DNA from: Prado023 sp963747335 | GTDB lineage: Bacteria; Actinomycetota; Actinomycetes; S36-B12; CAIYMF01 | Reading direction: 5' to 3' | Assembly: GCA_963747335.1 (NCBI GenBank) | Contig: CAVVEV010000012.1 | Location: forward strand, 62,001-126,000 | DNA length: 64,000 nt | Shown: piece after piece, positions 1-9,064 of the stretch | How positions within the stretch are numbered: position 1 is the first letter of the stretch | How the letters are laid out: each line of letters opens with the position of its first letter | Notes under the pieces: generated by a model | What the model was told of the DNA's origin: nothing | Seen by the model: only the letters and a program-made list of their open reading frames with translations | Databases searched by the model: none | Program-made: the position numbers and the translations under genes

Positions 1-439
1 AGTTGCTCGGGACGCTCGTCGCCGTCCAGGAGCGGTACACGGCGGTCACGGTGTAGTGGAAGGTGCCGGTCGGCACCGGGGTGTCGATGCATGAGCTCGG
101 CACCAGCACCGTCGGCGAGGTCCCGCACGCGTCGACCTGGGCGCCGCCCGGCTCACTGACCCGGGTGACGCGATACCCGTCGGGCACCACCCCACCCGAG
201 GGCGCGGCCCAGCTCACCCCGACCGACTGGGTGCCCCCCGTGTGGGTCGCGACCGGCGCGCCCGGGGCGTTCAGGGTCGCGGTGGTCGCCGAGCCCGTGC
301 CATTGCCGGAGCTGGTCCAGTAGGCCCAGGCAGTCGACGTGACGCCGAGCAGTGCGGCAACCAGGAGCGCCACCGCGACAACGAGCCGACCCAGGCGGCG
401 GGCGCCGGCCTGGGTGTCGTCGTGGGTGCGGGGGGTCAC
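1..439 (-). CDS. SipW-type secreted protein with fibronectin III-like domain (3' end outside window)
   Basis: This is a secreted or surface protein whose 3' end lies beyond the left edge. The GTG start at 439 overlaps the stop of the upstream gene as GTGA, so translation is probably coupled. Residues 15-38 form a hydrophobic signal segment ending TSTAWAYWTSSGNGTGSA. The AxAYWTSxGxG context is typical of SipW-processed proteins (TasA and camelysin relatives) and recurs in the gene at 2348-2896. After it comes one fibronectin type III-like module, roughly residues 55-140, with VSWAAPSGG, GYRVTRV and FHYTVTAVY strand signatures. The function is unknown; a matrix or surface-fibre component is inferred from the signal type and neighbours only. 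Confidence 0.7.
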   Translation of the reverse strand, partial: MTPRTHDDTQAGARRLGRLVVAVALLVAALLGVTSTAWAYWTSSGNGTGSATTATLNAPGAPVATHTGGTQSVGVSWAAPSGGVVPDGYRVTRVSEPGGAQVDACGTSPTVLVPSSCIDTPVPTGTFHYTVTAVYRSWTATSVPSN

Positions 440-2149
440 CGCGTCACCACCCTGCATCGGATGAGGGTGTCGCGGTAGTAGCGCACCGGCTTCCCCCGCC
501 AGGACCGCGGCGGGGTGGGCAGGTAGCAGGTCGTTCGGGGCCGTGAGCCCTTGCTCCCGACGACGCGGTTCTTCTTCCCCTTGCCGAGGACGACGGCGCT
601 CTTGCTCCCCTTCACCGTGATCCGGTTCTTGCCGCCGTTGCCGATCGTGACGCGGTTCTTGGTGCCCTTCCCGATCGTGACGCGGTTCGCCGTGCCGTTG
701 CCCACGGTCACGCGGTTCTTGCCACCCTTCACGATCACGCGGTTCTTCGCCCCGTTGCCGACGGTCACCACGTTCCTGGAGCCCTTGCTGCCCTTCACCG
801 TGACCCGGTTCGTCGCCCCGTCGCCGACGGTCGACCACGTTCTTGGAGCCCTTGCCCACCCAGACCCGGTTGGCTGCCCCGTCGCCGATCGTCACGATGT
901 TCCCGCTGGTCCGCCGGACCTTCTTGCCCTTCTTGGTCCCCTTCACGGTGACGCGGTTGCCGTTGCCGTCGCCCACCACCACGACGTTGCGGCCGCTGAG
1001 GACAGTGATGGTGTTCCGGCCGTTGCCGGCGATGACCACATCGGCGCCGGAGCCGCTGGCGACCACGTTGTTGCCGTCACCGACGACCACGCAGTCGTTG
1101 CCCCTGCCGGAGGTGACCTTGTAGTCGGCGCCTACCGCGTAGATGAAGTCGTTGCCGCTGGTGCCGGTGATGACCGGGGATCCTGGGGTGGCGATGATCG
1201 ACGTGGTGTACGTCGCCGTGCACTGGGCGGGCGGCGCGATGATCGACAGGGTGGTGGCCGGCGACGTCGAGCCCGCGAAGGTATCGGTGCCGGCGTAGAC
1301 CGCGCGCATCCTGCCGGAGCCCGGTGGCAGGGATGTCAGGCGCAGGCTGGCCGTGCCGTCGGGCCCGAGGGACCCGGTACCCAGCAGGATCTCGCGGCCG
1401 TCCGAGGTGGTCAGGTAGAAGGTGACGATCCCGGTGGGCGCACCGGAGCTGAGGCTGGCCGTGCCGGCCGTGCCGGTGCCCGTCGCGGGGAGGACTCGCG
1501 CCGTCACGGTGACGGGGGTGCCCTTCGCTGCCGGGTTCGGCGTGGTCGCCAGGCCCGTGGCGGTGCCGACCTTCTGGGTGACCCTCAGGTCCGGGTTCGG
1601 GTTCGGATTCGCGGTCGGGTCTGGGGTCGGGTCTGGGGTCGGGTCTGGGGGGGTCGGGGTGTCGGTGTACCAGCCGGTGCCCATGTACGTGAACGTGAAC
1701 GTGACGTTCTTGCACGCATCCTGGTTGACGTCCGGCAGGTTGATGAGCGAGATGGGCCGCGGCGTCGGCACCGTCAGCGAGTCGCGCGCAGGCACGACGA
1801 TCGCCCCGGCGAATGCGGGGGCGCCGAGGTCGAGGTTGGCGGTCGGGCAGGACGCGGGGGCATCGACGTTCGAGATGCCCAGGGCGGTCACGGTGATCGG
1901 CGCCGTCAGCGGGTTGTGGACCGTGAACCAGAGGTAGCGCGTCACACCGGGGTAGAGCAGGGCCGGCCCAGTGGCCGAGGTGGCCGAGCTGCTGATCGTG
2001 CTGGTGATGGTGAAGTCGGAGCCCGCGGCCAAGGGGGCGGCCTGGGCGCTCCGGGAACTGCTGGGCAGGGCGCCGGTCGTGGCAGCGAGGACGACCGCGG
2101 CCAGGGTCAGAGCCCCGATCCTCCCGGTCGTCCTCGCCTCGCCCGACAT
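436..2149 (-). pseudogene. Secreted Ig-like/RTX-like repeat protein, frameshifted near 833
   Basis: The ATG at 2149 follows the ribosome site AAGGAG. An N-terminal signal segment (LTLAAVVLAATTGALP) leads into a beta-rich region, a Pro-Asp-Thr-Pro linker near 1610-1665, a bacterial Ig-like domain of group 3 type (TGIVTFYL...RAVYAG), RTX-like nonapeptides (GTSGNDFIY, GRGNDCVVV) and then a tail of short repeats of the form N-R-V-T-V-G-x-G. The frame breaks at 833: reading AAC GTG GTC GAC loses the repeat, whereas dropping one C restores GTG GTG ACC GTC GGC and the repeat continues to TGA at 436. Corrected length is 570 aa. The tail resembles a beta-solenoid; calcium binding is possible. The break is either a sequence error or slippage in repeats. 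Confidence 0.65.
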
Positions 2150-2347
2150 GGTTCTCCTTGTGGTTTGACGCCTCTCGGTTGGGGCAATGCCCGGTGATCC
2201 GTCTGATTGTGGTCATCCCCGGCCACATGACCAGTTCCGATCGCCGAAACCGAGCCACTCACTTCCACCGGGTCACCGGTCCCCCATGCGGCTGACTGGG
2301 ACCCGCAAGTTGCGATTGCGCGCCCCAGCCAGCATGTTCTCCGGTGA

Positions 2348-2896
2348 CTAGTTGACGGATGCGTAGAGAGGAACTGCGTTGGCCGCCGTAAGTGACTTGC
2401 AGCCGTTCTGGTTGGCGAGCGTATCCACCATGCGGACGTTGACTGGCAACTCAACCCTGTCACCCGAGTTTCCAGTCCCAGCGAGCGTCGTGGGAAGTTC
2501 GAGGACTGCAGCGGACGGTCCCCAGGTGCCATCCCAGGCCTGAACCTCGAAATCTGCCGCACTGCAGGTGCCATTGGCGTTGAGGACAGCCCAGTCGTCG
2601 ATCGGTCCGGTGCCGATCCTGACCACCACGCTCGAAATCTGTTGCGCGCCGGTGCCGGGGTTGATGACGCTCACATGGTGGAGTTGTGCAGGTCCGGCCG
2701 GGGTCAGCGGCGTGGACGCCACAGGACTGGGGTTGTCGAAGTTGACGGTGTACGTGCTGGTTGTGCCCGTCGCTGCAGATCCGCTACCGCTGCCGGTGGA
2801 AGTCCAGTACGCGTATGCCATGCCGCCGCCGAGCAGGGTGGCTGCGGTGACGACGCCGATCGCGGCAACCCGCTTCTTGGAGGAGAAGATCTTCAT
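2348..2896 (-). CDS. SipW-type secreted protein, TasA/camelysin-like
   Basis: This is a 182-residue secreted protein. The ATG at 2896 follows AAGGGA at a good distance. Residues 1-30 are a signal peptide (basic MKIFSSKKR, hydrophobic core, then MAYAYWTSTGSGSGSA). That YWTSTGSG junction is the hallmark of substrates of the SipW-like signal peptidase. The mature part (about 150 residues) is a beta-rich domain with two cysteines (GTCSAADF and NGCKSL) that could form a disulfide. It has the same signal design as the gene at 1-439 and probably belongs to the same surface-layer or fibre system. The gap of about 200 bp to the next gene suggests that gene has its own promoter. No signal peptidase gene is visible in the window. 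Confidence 0.7.
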   Translation of the reverse strand: MKIFSSKKRVAAIGVVTAATLLGGGMAYAYWTSTGSGSGSAATGTTSTYTVNFDNPSPVASTPLTPAGPAQLHHVSVINPGTGAQQISSVVVRIGTGPIDDWAVLNANGTCSAADFEVQAWDGTWGPSAAVLELPTTLAGTGNSGDRVELPVNVRMVDTLANQNGCKSLTAANAVPLYASVN

Positions 2897-3269
2897 TTCT
2901 GTGTTCCCTTCATGTGTGTGGTGGATCTGTCTCGTGATGGGCCGAGCGGGTGTCGTCCGATCGGTGCCTGGCAATCACTCTGTGCAATCACCCGACTGCA
3001 TTCCGGTATCGGAAGGCCCTGCTGAGAACTTGAGACGAGATTGCGACTTCTCCGATTCCTGCCTCAGGAGAGAGGCCTCTCTGCGCGAGGACCCCGCTGT
3101 GAGACGACAAGGGGGAGCGCCCCCGCCTGCTCCCAGAACGCCCCCTGCTCCGTTCGAGGCGGCTACTGATCCCGAGCGACAGCCATCGGCTGGCCCGCTC
3201 CAGACGTGACCTGATCCGCACCGGGACGAGCGGTTGACACCGGCGATCTGACGAGTCGAGAGTTCAGCT
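2897..3269. other. Divergent intergenic region without a gene
   Basis: 373 bp lie between the divergent starts at 2896 and 3270. Open frames here are shadows with no protein-like features. The right end carries the promoter-like TTGACA at 3234-3239. Confidence 0.6.
3234..3263 (+). promoter_or_regulatory. Promoter of the first tandem membrane paralog
   Basis: TTGACA (3234-3239) is followed after 18 nt by GAGAGT (3258-3263), 7 nt before the GTG start. No Shine-Dalgarno sequence is present, so the transcript is probably leaderless. The paralog at 4477 has the same arrangement. Confidence 0.45.
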
Positions 3270-4244
3270 GTGGCGCTGACCCTCATCCTCACGGCCTCGA
3301 CGCCGGGCAGGACGCCGCTGGCCGAGGCCGACGGGTTCACCCTGCTCGTCGACGGCGACCGAGAGGTCACCTTCGAGGTGCGCCCCGACCCCCCGAGCTG
3401 GACGCCCCAGGGCGTCCGGCTGCTGCGTGACGACGTCACGATCGGCATCGCCCCCGACCCTGGACCGACCATGCGGTGGGTGCTGAGCGGCGTCGAGCGC
3501 TTCGGCACCTTCCGGGCGAGCGCCGACGACGCCGAGGCCATCCTCGACTCCATGGAGACCACGGTCGTGCAGGCACCCGCGCCGGTGCCGGCCGCGCTGC
3601 CTGGCGGGGCTGGGCTCGCGGGCGCGGGTGGGACGGATCCGGAGGGCTCGGACGTCGCGGGCCCGGACGTCGCGGGCTCTGGCGGCGGCGCCCCGGGTGG
3701 CGCAGGCTCGGGTGGCGCAGGCTCAGGTGGCGGCGCCGGCCCCACTCCCCGCCCCGGCGTCGTCGACGTCCAGGTCGGCGAGTACGACGGCCGTTTCGCC
3801 GGCGTGGTCGCGGGGATCTTCACGATCCTGGCCGTCGCGGTCATCTGGACGATCTCGAACGCCGCCGTCCGCGGCTTCGAGTGGGGCGCCACCGACACCA
3901 CGCCCGCGGGCACCTACACCGAGCGCACCACGTTGATGGTCATGTCGCTGCTGATCGCCGTGGGCAGCGTCGTCCTGCTCGCCGGGGCCGCGCTGGCGGC
4001 GCTCGAGGTGCGCGCCAGGCAGCGGCGCCGCGCCACGGGTGGCTCGCGCGGGCCGTCGGTGGCACTGGACAAGGTCCCCGAGATCCTCGAGCGGGCAGGC
4101 AACCTCCGCGCGACGATCGCCGTCCTGGTCGCCGGGGTCGCGGTCCTGGGCCTGGCGGTGCTGGTCGCGGTGTACGGCCCCGAGCCGGGCGGCGCCACCA
4201 CCCCCGACCCGTCCCCCGCAGCGTCGCCCACCGCCCAGGAGTAG
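3270..4244 (+). CDS. Membrane protein of unknown function, tandem paralog 1
   Basis: I do not recognise this family. The 324-residue product has an N-terminal soluble domain of about 100 residues (TLLVDGDREVTFEV, WVLSGVERFGTFRA), a Gly/Ala-rich linker at about 105-160, the motif GEYDGRFAGVVAGIF, and three predicted membrane helices near 178-198, 223-246 and 282-303. The next gene matches it in all these parts, so the pair arose by tandem duplication. The start is GTG without a ribosome site but with a promoter-like TTGACA 36 nt upstream. The N-terminal domain has the look of a small beta-sandwich sensory or binding module, but that is a guess. Confidence 0.7.
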   Translation: MALTLILTASTPGRTPLAEADGFTLLVDGDREVTFEVRPDPPSWTPQGVRLLRDDVTIGIAPDPGPTMRWVLSGVERFGTFRASADDAEAILDSMETTVVQAPAPVPAALPGGAGLAGAGGTDPEGSDVAGPDVAGSGGGAPGGAGSGGAGSGGGAGPTPRPGVVDVQVGEYDGRFAGVVAGIFTILAVAVIWTISNAAVRGFEWGATDTTPAGTYTERTTLMVMSLLIAVGSVVLLAGAALAALEVRARQRRRATGGSRGPSVALDKVPEILERAGNLRATIAVLVAGVAVLGLAVLVAVYGPEPGGATTPDPSPAASPTAQE

Positions 4245-4441
4245 GGGCGGGCCGGCCCCCCAGCCCTGGCTCTGCCCCCTCGCCGGCACCTCACCCGATC
4301 AGGGTCGCAGCCTCACCCGATCGGGGCCGCCGCCATCGACCGGACAGTCCGGAACGTGCTCCCCGAGGGCCATCCCGATGCCGGGGAGTCGCCGGAATCG
4401 CCCGCGGAATCGGCCATCCGGGTGATGGTCACACAGCGTCA

Positions 4442-4470
4442 TTGACACGCTCTGTTACCGGATCGACAGT
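4442..4470 (+). promoter_or_regulatory. Promoter of the second tandem membrane paralog
   Basis: TTGACA (4442-4447), a 17-nt spacer and GACAGT (4465-4470) lie 6 nt before the ATG at 4477, with no Shine-Dalgarno. It mirrors the site before 3270 (GAGAGT there, GACAGT here), so the two genes are probably co-regulated. Confidence 0.45.
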
Positions 4471-4476
4471 GCAACC

Positions 4477-5796
4477 ATGACCTACGCCCTCACACTGACC
4501 GCGTCTTCCACGGGACGCGCACCTGTGCCGACGGCAAACGGATCGACGCTCCTGGTCGACGACGCGAACGCTGTCATGCTCGCCGTCTCGCCCAATCCGT
4601 CATCGTGGGATCCCGAGGGGCTCACCCTCCACCGAGAGGGCAAACCCGTGTCCACGCTCCCGATGAGTGATGGCGCGAGGTGGGTGCTCATGGGCGACGA
4701 CCGCTTCGGCACCTTCCAGGCGCACGCGACCGCCGCTGGCGCCCCGGTCGACTCTCCGCCGGTGCGAGTGGTCCCCGCGACCGTGTCCCTGCGTCCCCCG
4801 GGTGCGCCGGTTTCCTGGGGCCCGGCGGCGGCTCGGGTTGCGGCGCCGGCCGCCCCGGCTCCGAGCGCAGGTCCTGCGGCGGCTCGAGCCGCCACCCCGG
4901 CTACTGCCGCTCCGGCTCCGAGCGCCCCGGCTCCGAGCGCGGGTCCTGCGGCAGCTCCAGTCGCCACCCCGGCCGAGGCGGCGGACCTTGCTGCAGGCGC
5001 AGCGCCCACGCACGCCGCGCTCCTGAGGGCCACGGTGGTTGCCAACGCTCCCGACGTCGAACCCCCGACACAGGGACCGCGGGTAGTCCCGGCGACTGGT
5101 CCAGGGACGGGCCCCCAGTCCTCCACCCCCACCCAGCCCGCGGCCCCCGCGCCCAGGGCCCACCCGCCCACGGCCCACCTGCCCACGGCCCCTGCGCCCA
5201 CGGCCCTTGCTCCCAAGGCACACCCGCCCACGGCCCTCGCGCCCAGTGCCGCCACCCCCGCCACCCCCGCCGCACCCGCCGCACCCGCCACCCCCGCCGC
5301 ACCCGGCCCCGCCCTGCCCCCGGCATCCACCGGGACCGCCAGCCCTCAGGGCGTGGTCGAGGTTCCGCTCGGTGAGTACGACGGGCGGTTCGCTGCGGTC
5401 GTCGCAGCCATCTTCTCCGCGTTGTGCGTCATCGTCCTCACGATCGTGGCGACCCAGGTGATCAGCGACCTCATCATCGCCACGCCCATCCCGCCCGACA
5501 CCCCCACCCCCGACGCCGTCGCGGCGGCGCGCTCGGCTCGGGCGACGTCGGCCCTGCTCATCGGGATCGGGAGCATCCTGCTCCTGGCTGCGGCCGCCCT
5601 CGCGGCGCTCGACGTGCGAGGGCGGCAGCGGCGCGACGCCAGCACGGGCACTGCCCTGCGCGGGACGCAGGCAACCCTCGACAAGGCCCCCGGCATCCTG
5701 GAGAACCCCGGGCGGTTCCGCGGCACGCTGGCACTGCTCATCACTGGGGTGGTCCTCGTCATGATCGGCTTCGTCGGCCAGGTGCACTGGTCGTAG
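4477..5796 (+). CDS. Membrane protein of unknown function, tandem paralog 2
   Basis: This 439-residue paralog of the preceding gene keeps the N-terminal domain (LTLTASSTGRAP, TLLVDDANAVMLAV, WVLMGDDRFGTFQA), the motif GEYDGRFAAVVAAIF, three C-terminal membrane helices (about 304-326, 358-381, 417-437) and the cytosolic loop DKAPGILENPGRFRG that matches DKVPEILERAGNLRA. Its linker (about 110-285) is much longer and built of Ala-Pro repeats, with many 9-15 nt DNA repeats between 4850 and 5330. Such a linker could span the cell wall or let the N-terminal domain swing away from the membrane. Function unknown. Confidence 0.7.
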   Translation: MTYALTLTASSTGRAPVPTANGSTLLVDDANAVMLAVSPNPSSWDPEGLTLHREGKPVSTLPMSDGARWVLMGDDRFGTFQAHATAAGAPVDSPPVRVVPATVSLRPPGAPVSWGPAAARVAAPAAPAPSAGPAAARAATPATAAPAPSAPAPSAGPAAAPVATPAEAADLAAGAAPTHAALLRATVVANAPDVEPPTQGPRVVPATGPGTGPQSSTPTQPAAPAPRAHPPTAHLPTAPAPTALAPKAHPPTALAPSAATPATPAAPAAPATPAAPGPALPPASTGTASPQGVVEVPLGEYDGRFAAVVAAIFSALCVIVLTIVATQVISDLIIATPIPPDTPTPDAVAAARSARATSALLIGIGSILLLAAAALAALDVRGRQRRDASTGTALRGTQATLDKAPGILENPGRFRGTLALLITGVVLVMIGFVGQVHWS

Positions 5797-5851
5797 GCGG
5801 CCGCGCCGGGCGACTGGGCGGCGCGCCCGAGTCGGGTCCACCGGGCGCCGG

Positions 5852-6790
5852 TCACCCCGTGGACGAGACCTCACGCAGCAGGCGCACGAGGGCATCTGTC
5901 GAGACGCGGATCTGCTCGTACGCCCGTGGATGGAGCCTCGCTCCCAGGACGTGTGGGTCGGGGACGTCGTCGGGGTGCATCTCGTTGGGATCCGGATCGG
6001 GTCCGCCTCGGGATCGCCCAGCCGATCCCGGCGAGTCACCCGGCACGCGGTGGGCTGAGTCGACCGCGCCCCTCGACCGACCAGCGCGCCCCAGCCGGAA
6101 TCGCCGCCCGGCCTCGACCGGCACCCGTCCCACCTCATCCGGGAGGGGTGAGCCCACAAGCCCGCGCGCAGCATCCATCTCGCGCACGATCCAGGGCCAC
6201 CGTTGCGCCAGGTCTGCCGGGAGCACCTCCACCTCCCGCCGCGGGTCACCCACCGCAAACCGCTCCGCCCACGTCGCTACCTTCTCGACCGTCGCCGACA
6301 CCGCCTCCGCGGTCGCCTCCGTCGCGCCCGGGACGGTCGCCGCACCTGCCCGCCGCTCCGCCGTGCCCCCCGCCACCGCCGGTCCGGCCGTCGCCACGTC
6401 GGCCACCGTCCGCTCGTGGGCTGCCGCCACCATCCCCACATCGACCAGCCAGTCGGCGATCCTCCCCGCCTGACGGATCGTGAACGTGCGGGTCCGCGCC
6501 CGTGGCTCGAGCGCGAGGATCGCCGGTCGATGATCACGCGCGGCCGGCAGGATGAGGTCCGCCCACGCAACAAGATCCGCCGTCAGCGGCTGGGACCGAT
6601 GCTCCGCAGCGCGCCCGACCAGTGCCGGCGCCAGCGAGCACCCGGGCGATCCGGCCATCGCAGCAGTCCCCGCCGAGCGCACCTCGATCCCGTCAAGGAG
6701 ACCGGGCGATCCGGCCATCGCCTCGCGCAGCAGGTGCGCCGCCGACGCCGAGCGGCAGATGTTCGCCGTGCACACATACAGGATCCGCAC
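5852..6790 (-). CDS. Low-molecular-weight protein-tyrosine phosphatase family protein
   Basis: The predicted role is dephosphorylation of phosphotyrosine, probably in control of polysaccharide production as for Wzb-type enzymes. The P-loop VCTANICRSASA (Cys at residue 7) fits CX5R(S/T), and a late PDPH motif gives the general-acid Asp near the C terminus. The family is usually about 150-200 residues; this one has 312 because of an Ala-rich insert in the middle. I chose GTG at 6790 because TAGCGT lies 7 nt upstream, which suggests a leaderless transcript; an upstream ATG would add a repetitive peptide encoded by 21-bp repeats (6870-6920). It sits last in a minus-strand run with epimerase, glycosyltransferase and methyltransferase genes. 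Confidence 0.75.
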   Translation of the reverse strand: MRILYVCTANICRSASAAHLLREAMAGSPGLLDGIEVRSAGTAAMAGSPGCSLAPALVGRAAEHRSQPLTADLVAWADLILPAARDHRPAILALEPRARTRTFTIRQAGRIADWLVDVGMVAAAHERTVADVATAGPAVAGGTAERRAGAATVPGATEATAEAVSATVEKVATWAERFAVGDPRREVEVLPADLAQRWPWIVREMDAARGLVGSPLPDEVGRVPVEAGRRFRLGRAGRSRGAVDSAHRVPGDSPGSAGRSRGGPDPDPNEMHPDDVPDPHVLGARLHPRAYEQIRVSTDALVRLLREVSSTG

Positions 6791-6849
6791 GCCGCGAACG
6801 CTACCGGCCGCGGCAGCCCGCGGGGCCGCCGCCCACTCGCGGTCGGCCG

Positions 6850-6925
6850 CCGCCATCTCGTGGTCGCCCGTCGCCCGCTCGTGGCCGCCCGTCGCCCGCT
6901 CGTGGCCGCCCGTCGCCATCGCACC
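6850..6925. repeat. Short tandem repeat (about 21 bp) upstream of the phosphatase
   Basis: Two near-identical copies and one or two degraded copies of a unit containing GTCGCCCGCTCGTGGCCGCC lie between the phosphatase start and the end of the epimerase gene. Read on the minus strand it would encode RATGGHE repeats, which I consider non-coding. Confidence 0.6.
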
Positions 6926-6959
6926 CGGTGATGCGCCGGACGCGACCGAACGCGCCCTC

Positions 6960-7859
6960 TCAGCCGACCGGGGCCTCCACCATCGACCTGATGGCGGCCT
7001 CGAACGTGGTCACGGCGATCCCGGCCTGCACACCGTCCCGCTCCTGGAACCGCAGGACCCGCGGCTGGACCCGGCTCTCCGGCGACTCCGACATCACCAC
7101 CGGCACTCGGCGGCGCAGCACCCGGGACACCGTCGCGACCAGCTCGAGGACCGTCATGGTCGTGCCGGCTCGAACGATGGCCGTCGCGGACGCATCGACC
7201 GTCGCGGCCTCCGCCTCGGCCAGCGCCAGTCGCGCGGCATCGACGTTGTACAGGTAGTCGCGCCGCGTGTCCGGACTCACGAAGAGCCGCACCGGCTGCC
7301 GCAGCATCGCGGCCTCCACAAGCGCGGGCACCAGCCCCTTGTGCCGCATACGGCCACCAGCCAACCCGTACACGTTCGTGACGCGACATGCCACTGTGCG
7401 CATGACTCCGGATTCAGCGAGCCGCCCCACGAGCGCCTCCTGGGCGAGCTTCTCGCGCCCATAGGGGGTGATCGGCGCCGGCGGCGTCGTGCCATCGATC
7501 ACGCCGGCCCCGTGCCCCCCGTAGATCGCCCCGGCGGAGGACGTGAAGAGGAAGCTGTTCCCCTGGCTGGGCCGGACCTGGTCGGCAAGGGCCGCAACGA
7601 CGGCACCCAGGACCCTGGTCTCGGCGGCCATGGCCTCGGCTGTGGACGCGACCGTCCCCTGGCCCGCCGCCCAGACCAGCGTGATCGGCGAATCCGCGTG
7701 GGACCTCTCGGCCGCTCGCCAGTAGGACACGACCTGATCTGCGGCGCGGGCAGGGTCGCCCCACGGGACCTGCATGCCGACGACGTCCTCACGCCGACCG
7801 CGCAGTACCTCCGCGAACCCGCTGCCCAGAACGCCCGTGGATCCGGCGATCAGCCTCAT
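6960..7859 (-). CDS. NAD-dependent epimerase/dehydratase (NDP-sugar type)
   Basis: This is a 299-residue short-chain dehydrogenase of the extended, sugar-nucleotide class. The Rossmann glycine motif near the N terminus is GSTGVLGSG, the Ser/Thr region is FTSSAGAIYGG, and the catalytic pair is in YGREK (YxxxK). RVTNVYG and the RRDYLYNVDAA segment match substrate-binding regions of sugar epimerases. It should oxidise, epimerise or dehydrate a nucleotide sugar in the cytosol; the exact sugar cannot be read. The ATG at 7859 overlaps the glycosyltransferase stop as ATGA, so the two are translationally coupled and probably act in one glycan pathway. Confidence 0.8.
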   Translation of the reverse strand: MRLIAGSTGVLGSGFAEVLRGRREDVVGMQVPWGDPARAADQVVSYWRAAERSHADSPITLVWAAGQGTVASTAEAMAAETRVLGAVVAALADQVRPSQGNSFLFTSSAGAIYGGHGAGVIDGTTPPAPITPYGREKLAQEALVGRLAESGVMRTVACRVTNVYGLAGGRMRHKGLVPALVEAAMLRQPVRLFVSPDTRRDYLYNVDAARLALAEAEAATVDASATAIVRAGTTMTVLELVATVSRVLRRRVPVVMSESPESRVQPRVLRFQERDGVQAGIAVTTFEAAIRSMVEAPVG

Positions 7860-9064
7860 CGCGGGGGACCTGCCGGACCCCCCGGGCCGACGGCACCCCC
7901 CGGGTCGACTGCACTGTCCGGGCCGACTGCACCGTTGTCCCCGGCACGACCATCCTCGCCGGCCGCGTCCCGCGCCCCTCCCCGACCTGCACCGGCTGCG
8001 GTGCGAGCCCCGTCAGCCGACCCGTTCTCCCCCGCCGCACCCCCCATAGGCCCCACCGCCATGTGCCGGCTCAGGACGTGCAGCGCACGGGCCTCGGGAG
8101 GATCGACCCGGACGTACACCGGCCGCCCGACCGTGTTGCGCACGGCCTGCCCCACGTACTCAGCGACCACCGCGACCGCCACGTAGAGCCCGCCGAGCAG
8201 CACCAGCAGCGCGATGACCACCGACGTCCAGCCCGGAACGGGGATCGCCCCGCTCAGGCGCTGGACGATCAACCAGGCACCCACCAACAGCCCTGTGAGC
8301 GCGATCACGACACCGGCTGCGGCGATCAGGCGCAGCGGCCGTGTCCCGCTGCTGACGATCATCCGCCAGAAGTGGCTGAGCAGCCGGCGGTAGCTGTACG
8401 ACGACGGCGCCCCCTCCTGGCGCAGCGGCACGGGACAGGCCGACGGCGGGCCACACGTCCACGACAGCGACACATCCAGGAACACGTTCTCACCGGCGTA
8501 CGCGCACGCCGAGCGCGCCAGGCTGCCCTCGAGCAGCCGGAAGCTGTGGAACCGGACCGGCACCCCCGACACCGAGCGCGCGACGCGCCCCGACACCCAC
8601 GACGCGGCATTGCGCACCGGACCGTGCGGCCGGGTGGTGGTGGGCTCGGCGTACACCAGCGGGGTGCGCTTGCGCCCGGCCGTGGCCAGCATCGCCGGGA
8701 TGTAGGCCGGGTCGTGCTGGCCGTCCTCGTCCATGGTCACGACCCAGTCGCCGTTGGTCGACACGATGCCCGCGACGGTTGCCGGGTGCTGACCGAAGTT
8801 GCGCGAGAGCCAGACGACCCGCACGCGCTCATCGAGGTCGGCCAGCCCCGCCAGGTGCTCAATGGCACCGGTCGGCAGCCCCGGGTTGTCGCAGACGAGG
8901 ATCAGCTCGTCGAGGTCGATCCGCACACCCGCGGTCGGGCTGACGTCAGCGCAGACCGCCAGGATCTCGCGCACCGTCGACTCCAGCGCCGTCCCCGCCC
9001 GGTACACGGGGATGACGACGCTGAGCGACTGCGTCACCGGCGTGCCCACTTCTGCGTCACTCAT
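7856..9064 (-). CDS. Family 2 glycosyltransferase, DPM1/GtrB-like, with C-terminal membrane helices
   Basis: The 402-residue enzyme has a GT-A domain: SLSVVIPVYRAG near the N terminus, WLSRNFGQHPA and VVTMDEDGQHDP, where DED is the metal/nucleotide-binding motif. Two membrane helices follow (LIAAAGVVIALTGLLVGAWL and VVIALLVLLGGLYVAVAVV). This layout is that of polyprenyl-phosphate sugar transferases such as DPM1, GtrB and ArnC, which load a sugar on undecaprenyl phosphate at the inner face of the membrane. The last 70 residues are Gly/Ala/Asp-rich and disordered. ATG at 9064 was chosen because the GT fold begins 13 residues later. It overlaps the next gene by 4 nt. Confidence 0.8.
   Translation of the reverse strand: MSDAEVGTPVTQSLSVVIPVYRAGTALESTVREILAVCADVSPTAGVRIDLDELILVCDNPGLPTGAIEHLAGLADLDERVRVVWLSRNFGQHPATVAGIVSTNGDWVVTMDEDGQHDPAYIPAMLATAGRKRTPLVYAEPTTTRPHGPVRNAASWVSGRVARSVSGVPVRFHSFRLLEGSLARSACAYAGENVFLDVSLSWTCGPPSACPVPLRQEGAPSSYSYRRLLSHFWRMIVSSGTRPLRLIAAAGVVIALTGLLVGAWLIVQRLSGAIPVPGWTSVVIALLVLLGGLYVAVAVVAEYVGQAVRNTVGRPVYVRVDPPEARALHVLSRHMAVGPMGGAAGENGSADGARTAAGAGRGGARDAAGEDGRAGDNGAVGPDSAVDPGGAVGPGGPAGPPR

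Noticed and set aside
551..2197. Plus-strand frame of 548 codons
   Set aside because: It is the shadow of the minus-strand repeat protein, whose Ig-like and RTX-like motifs and ribosome site support the minus strand.
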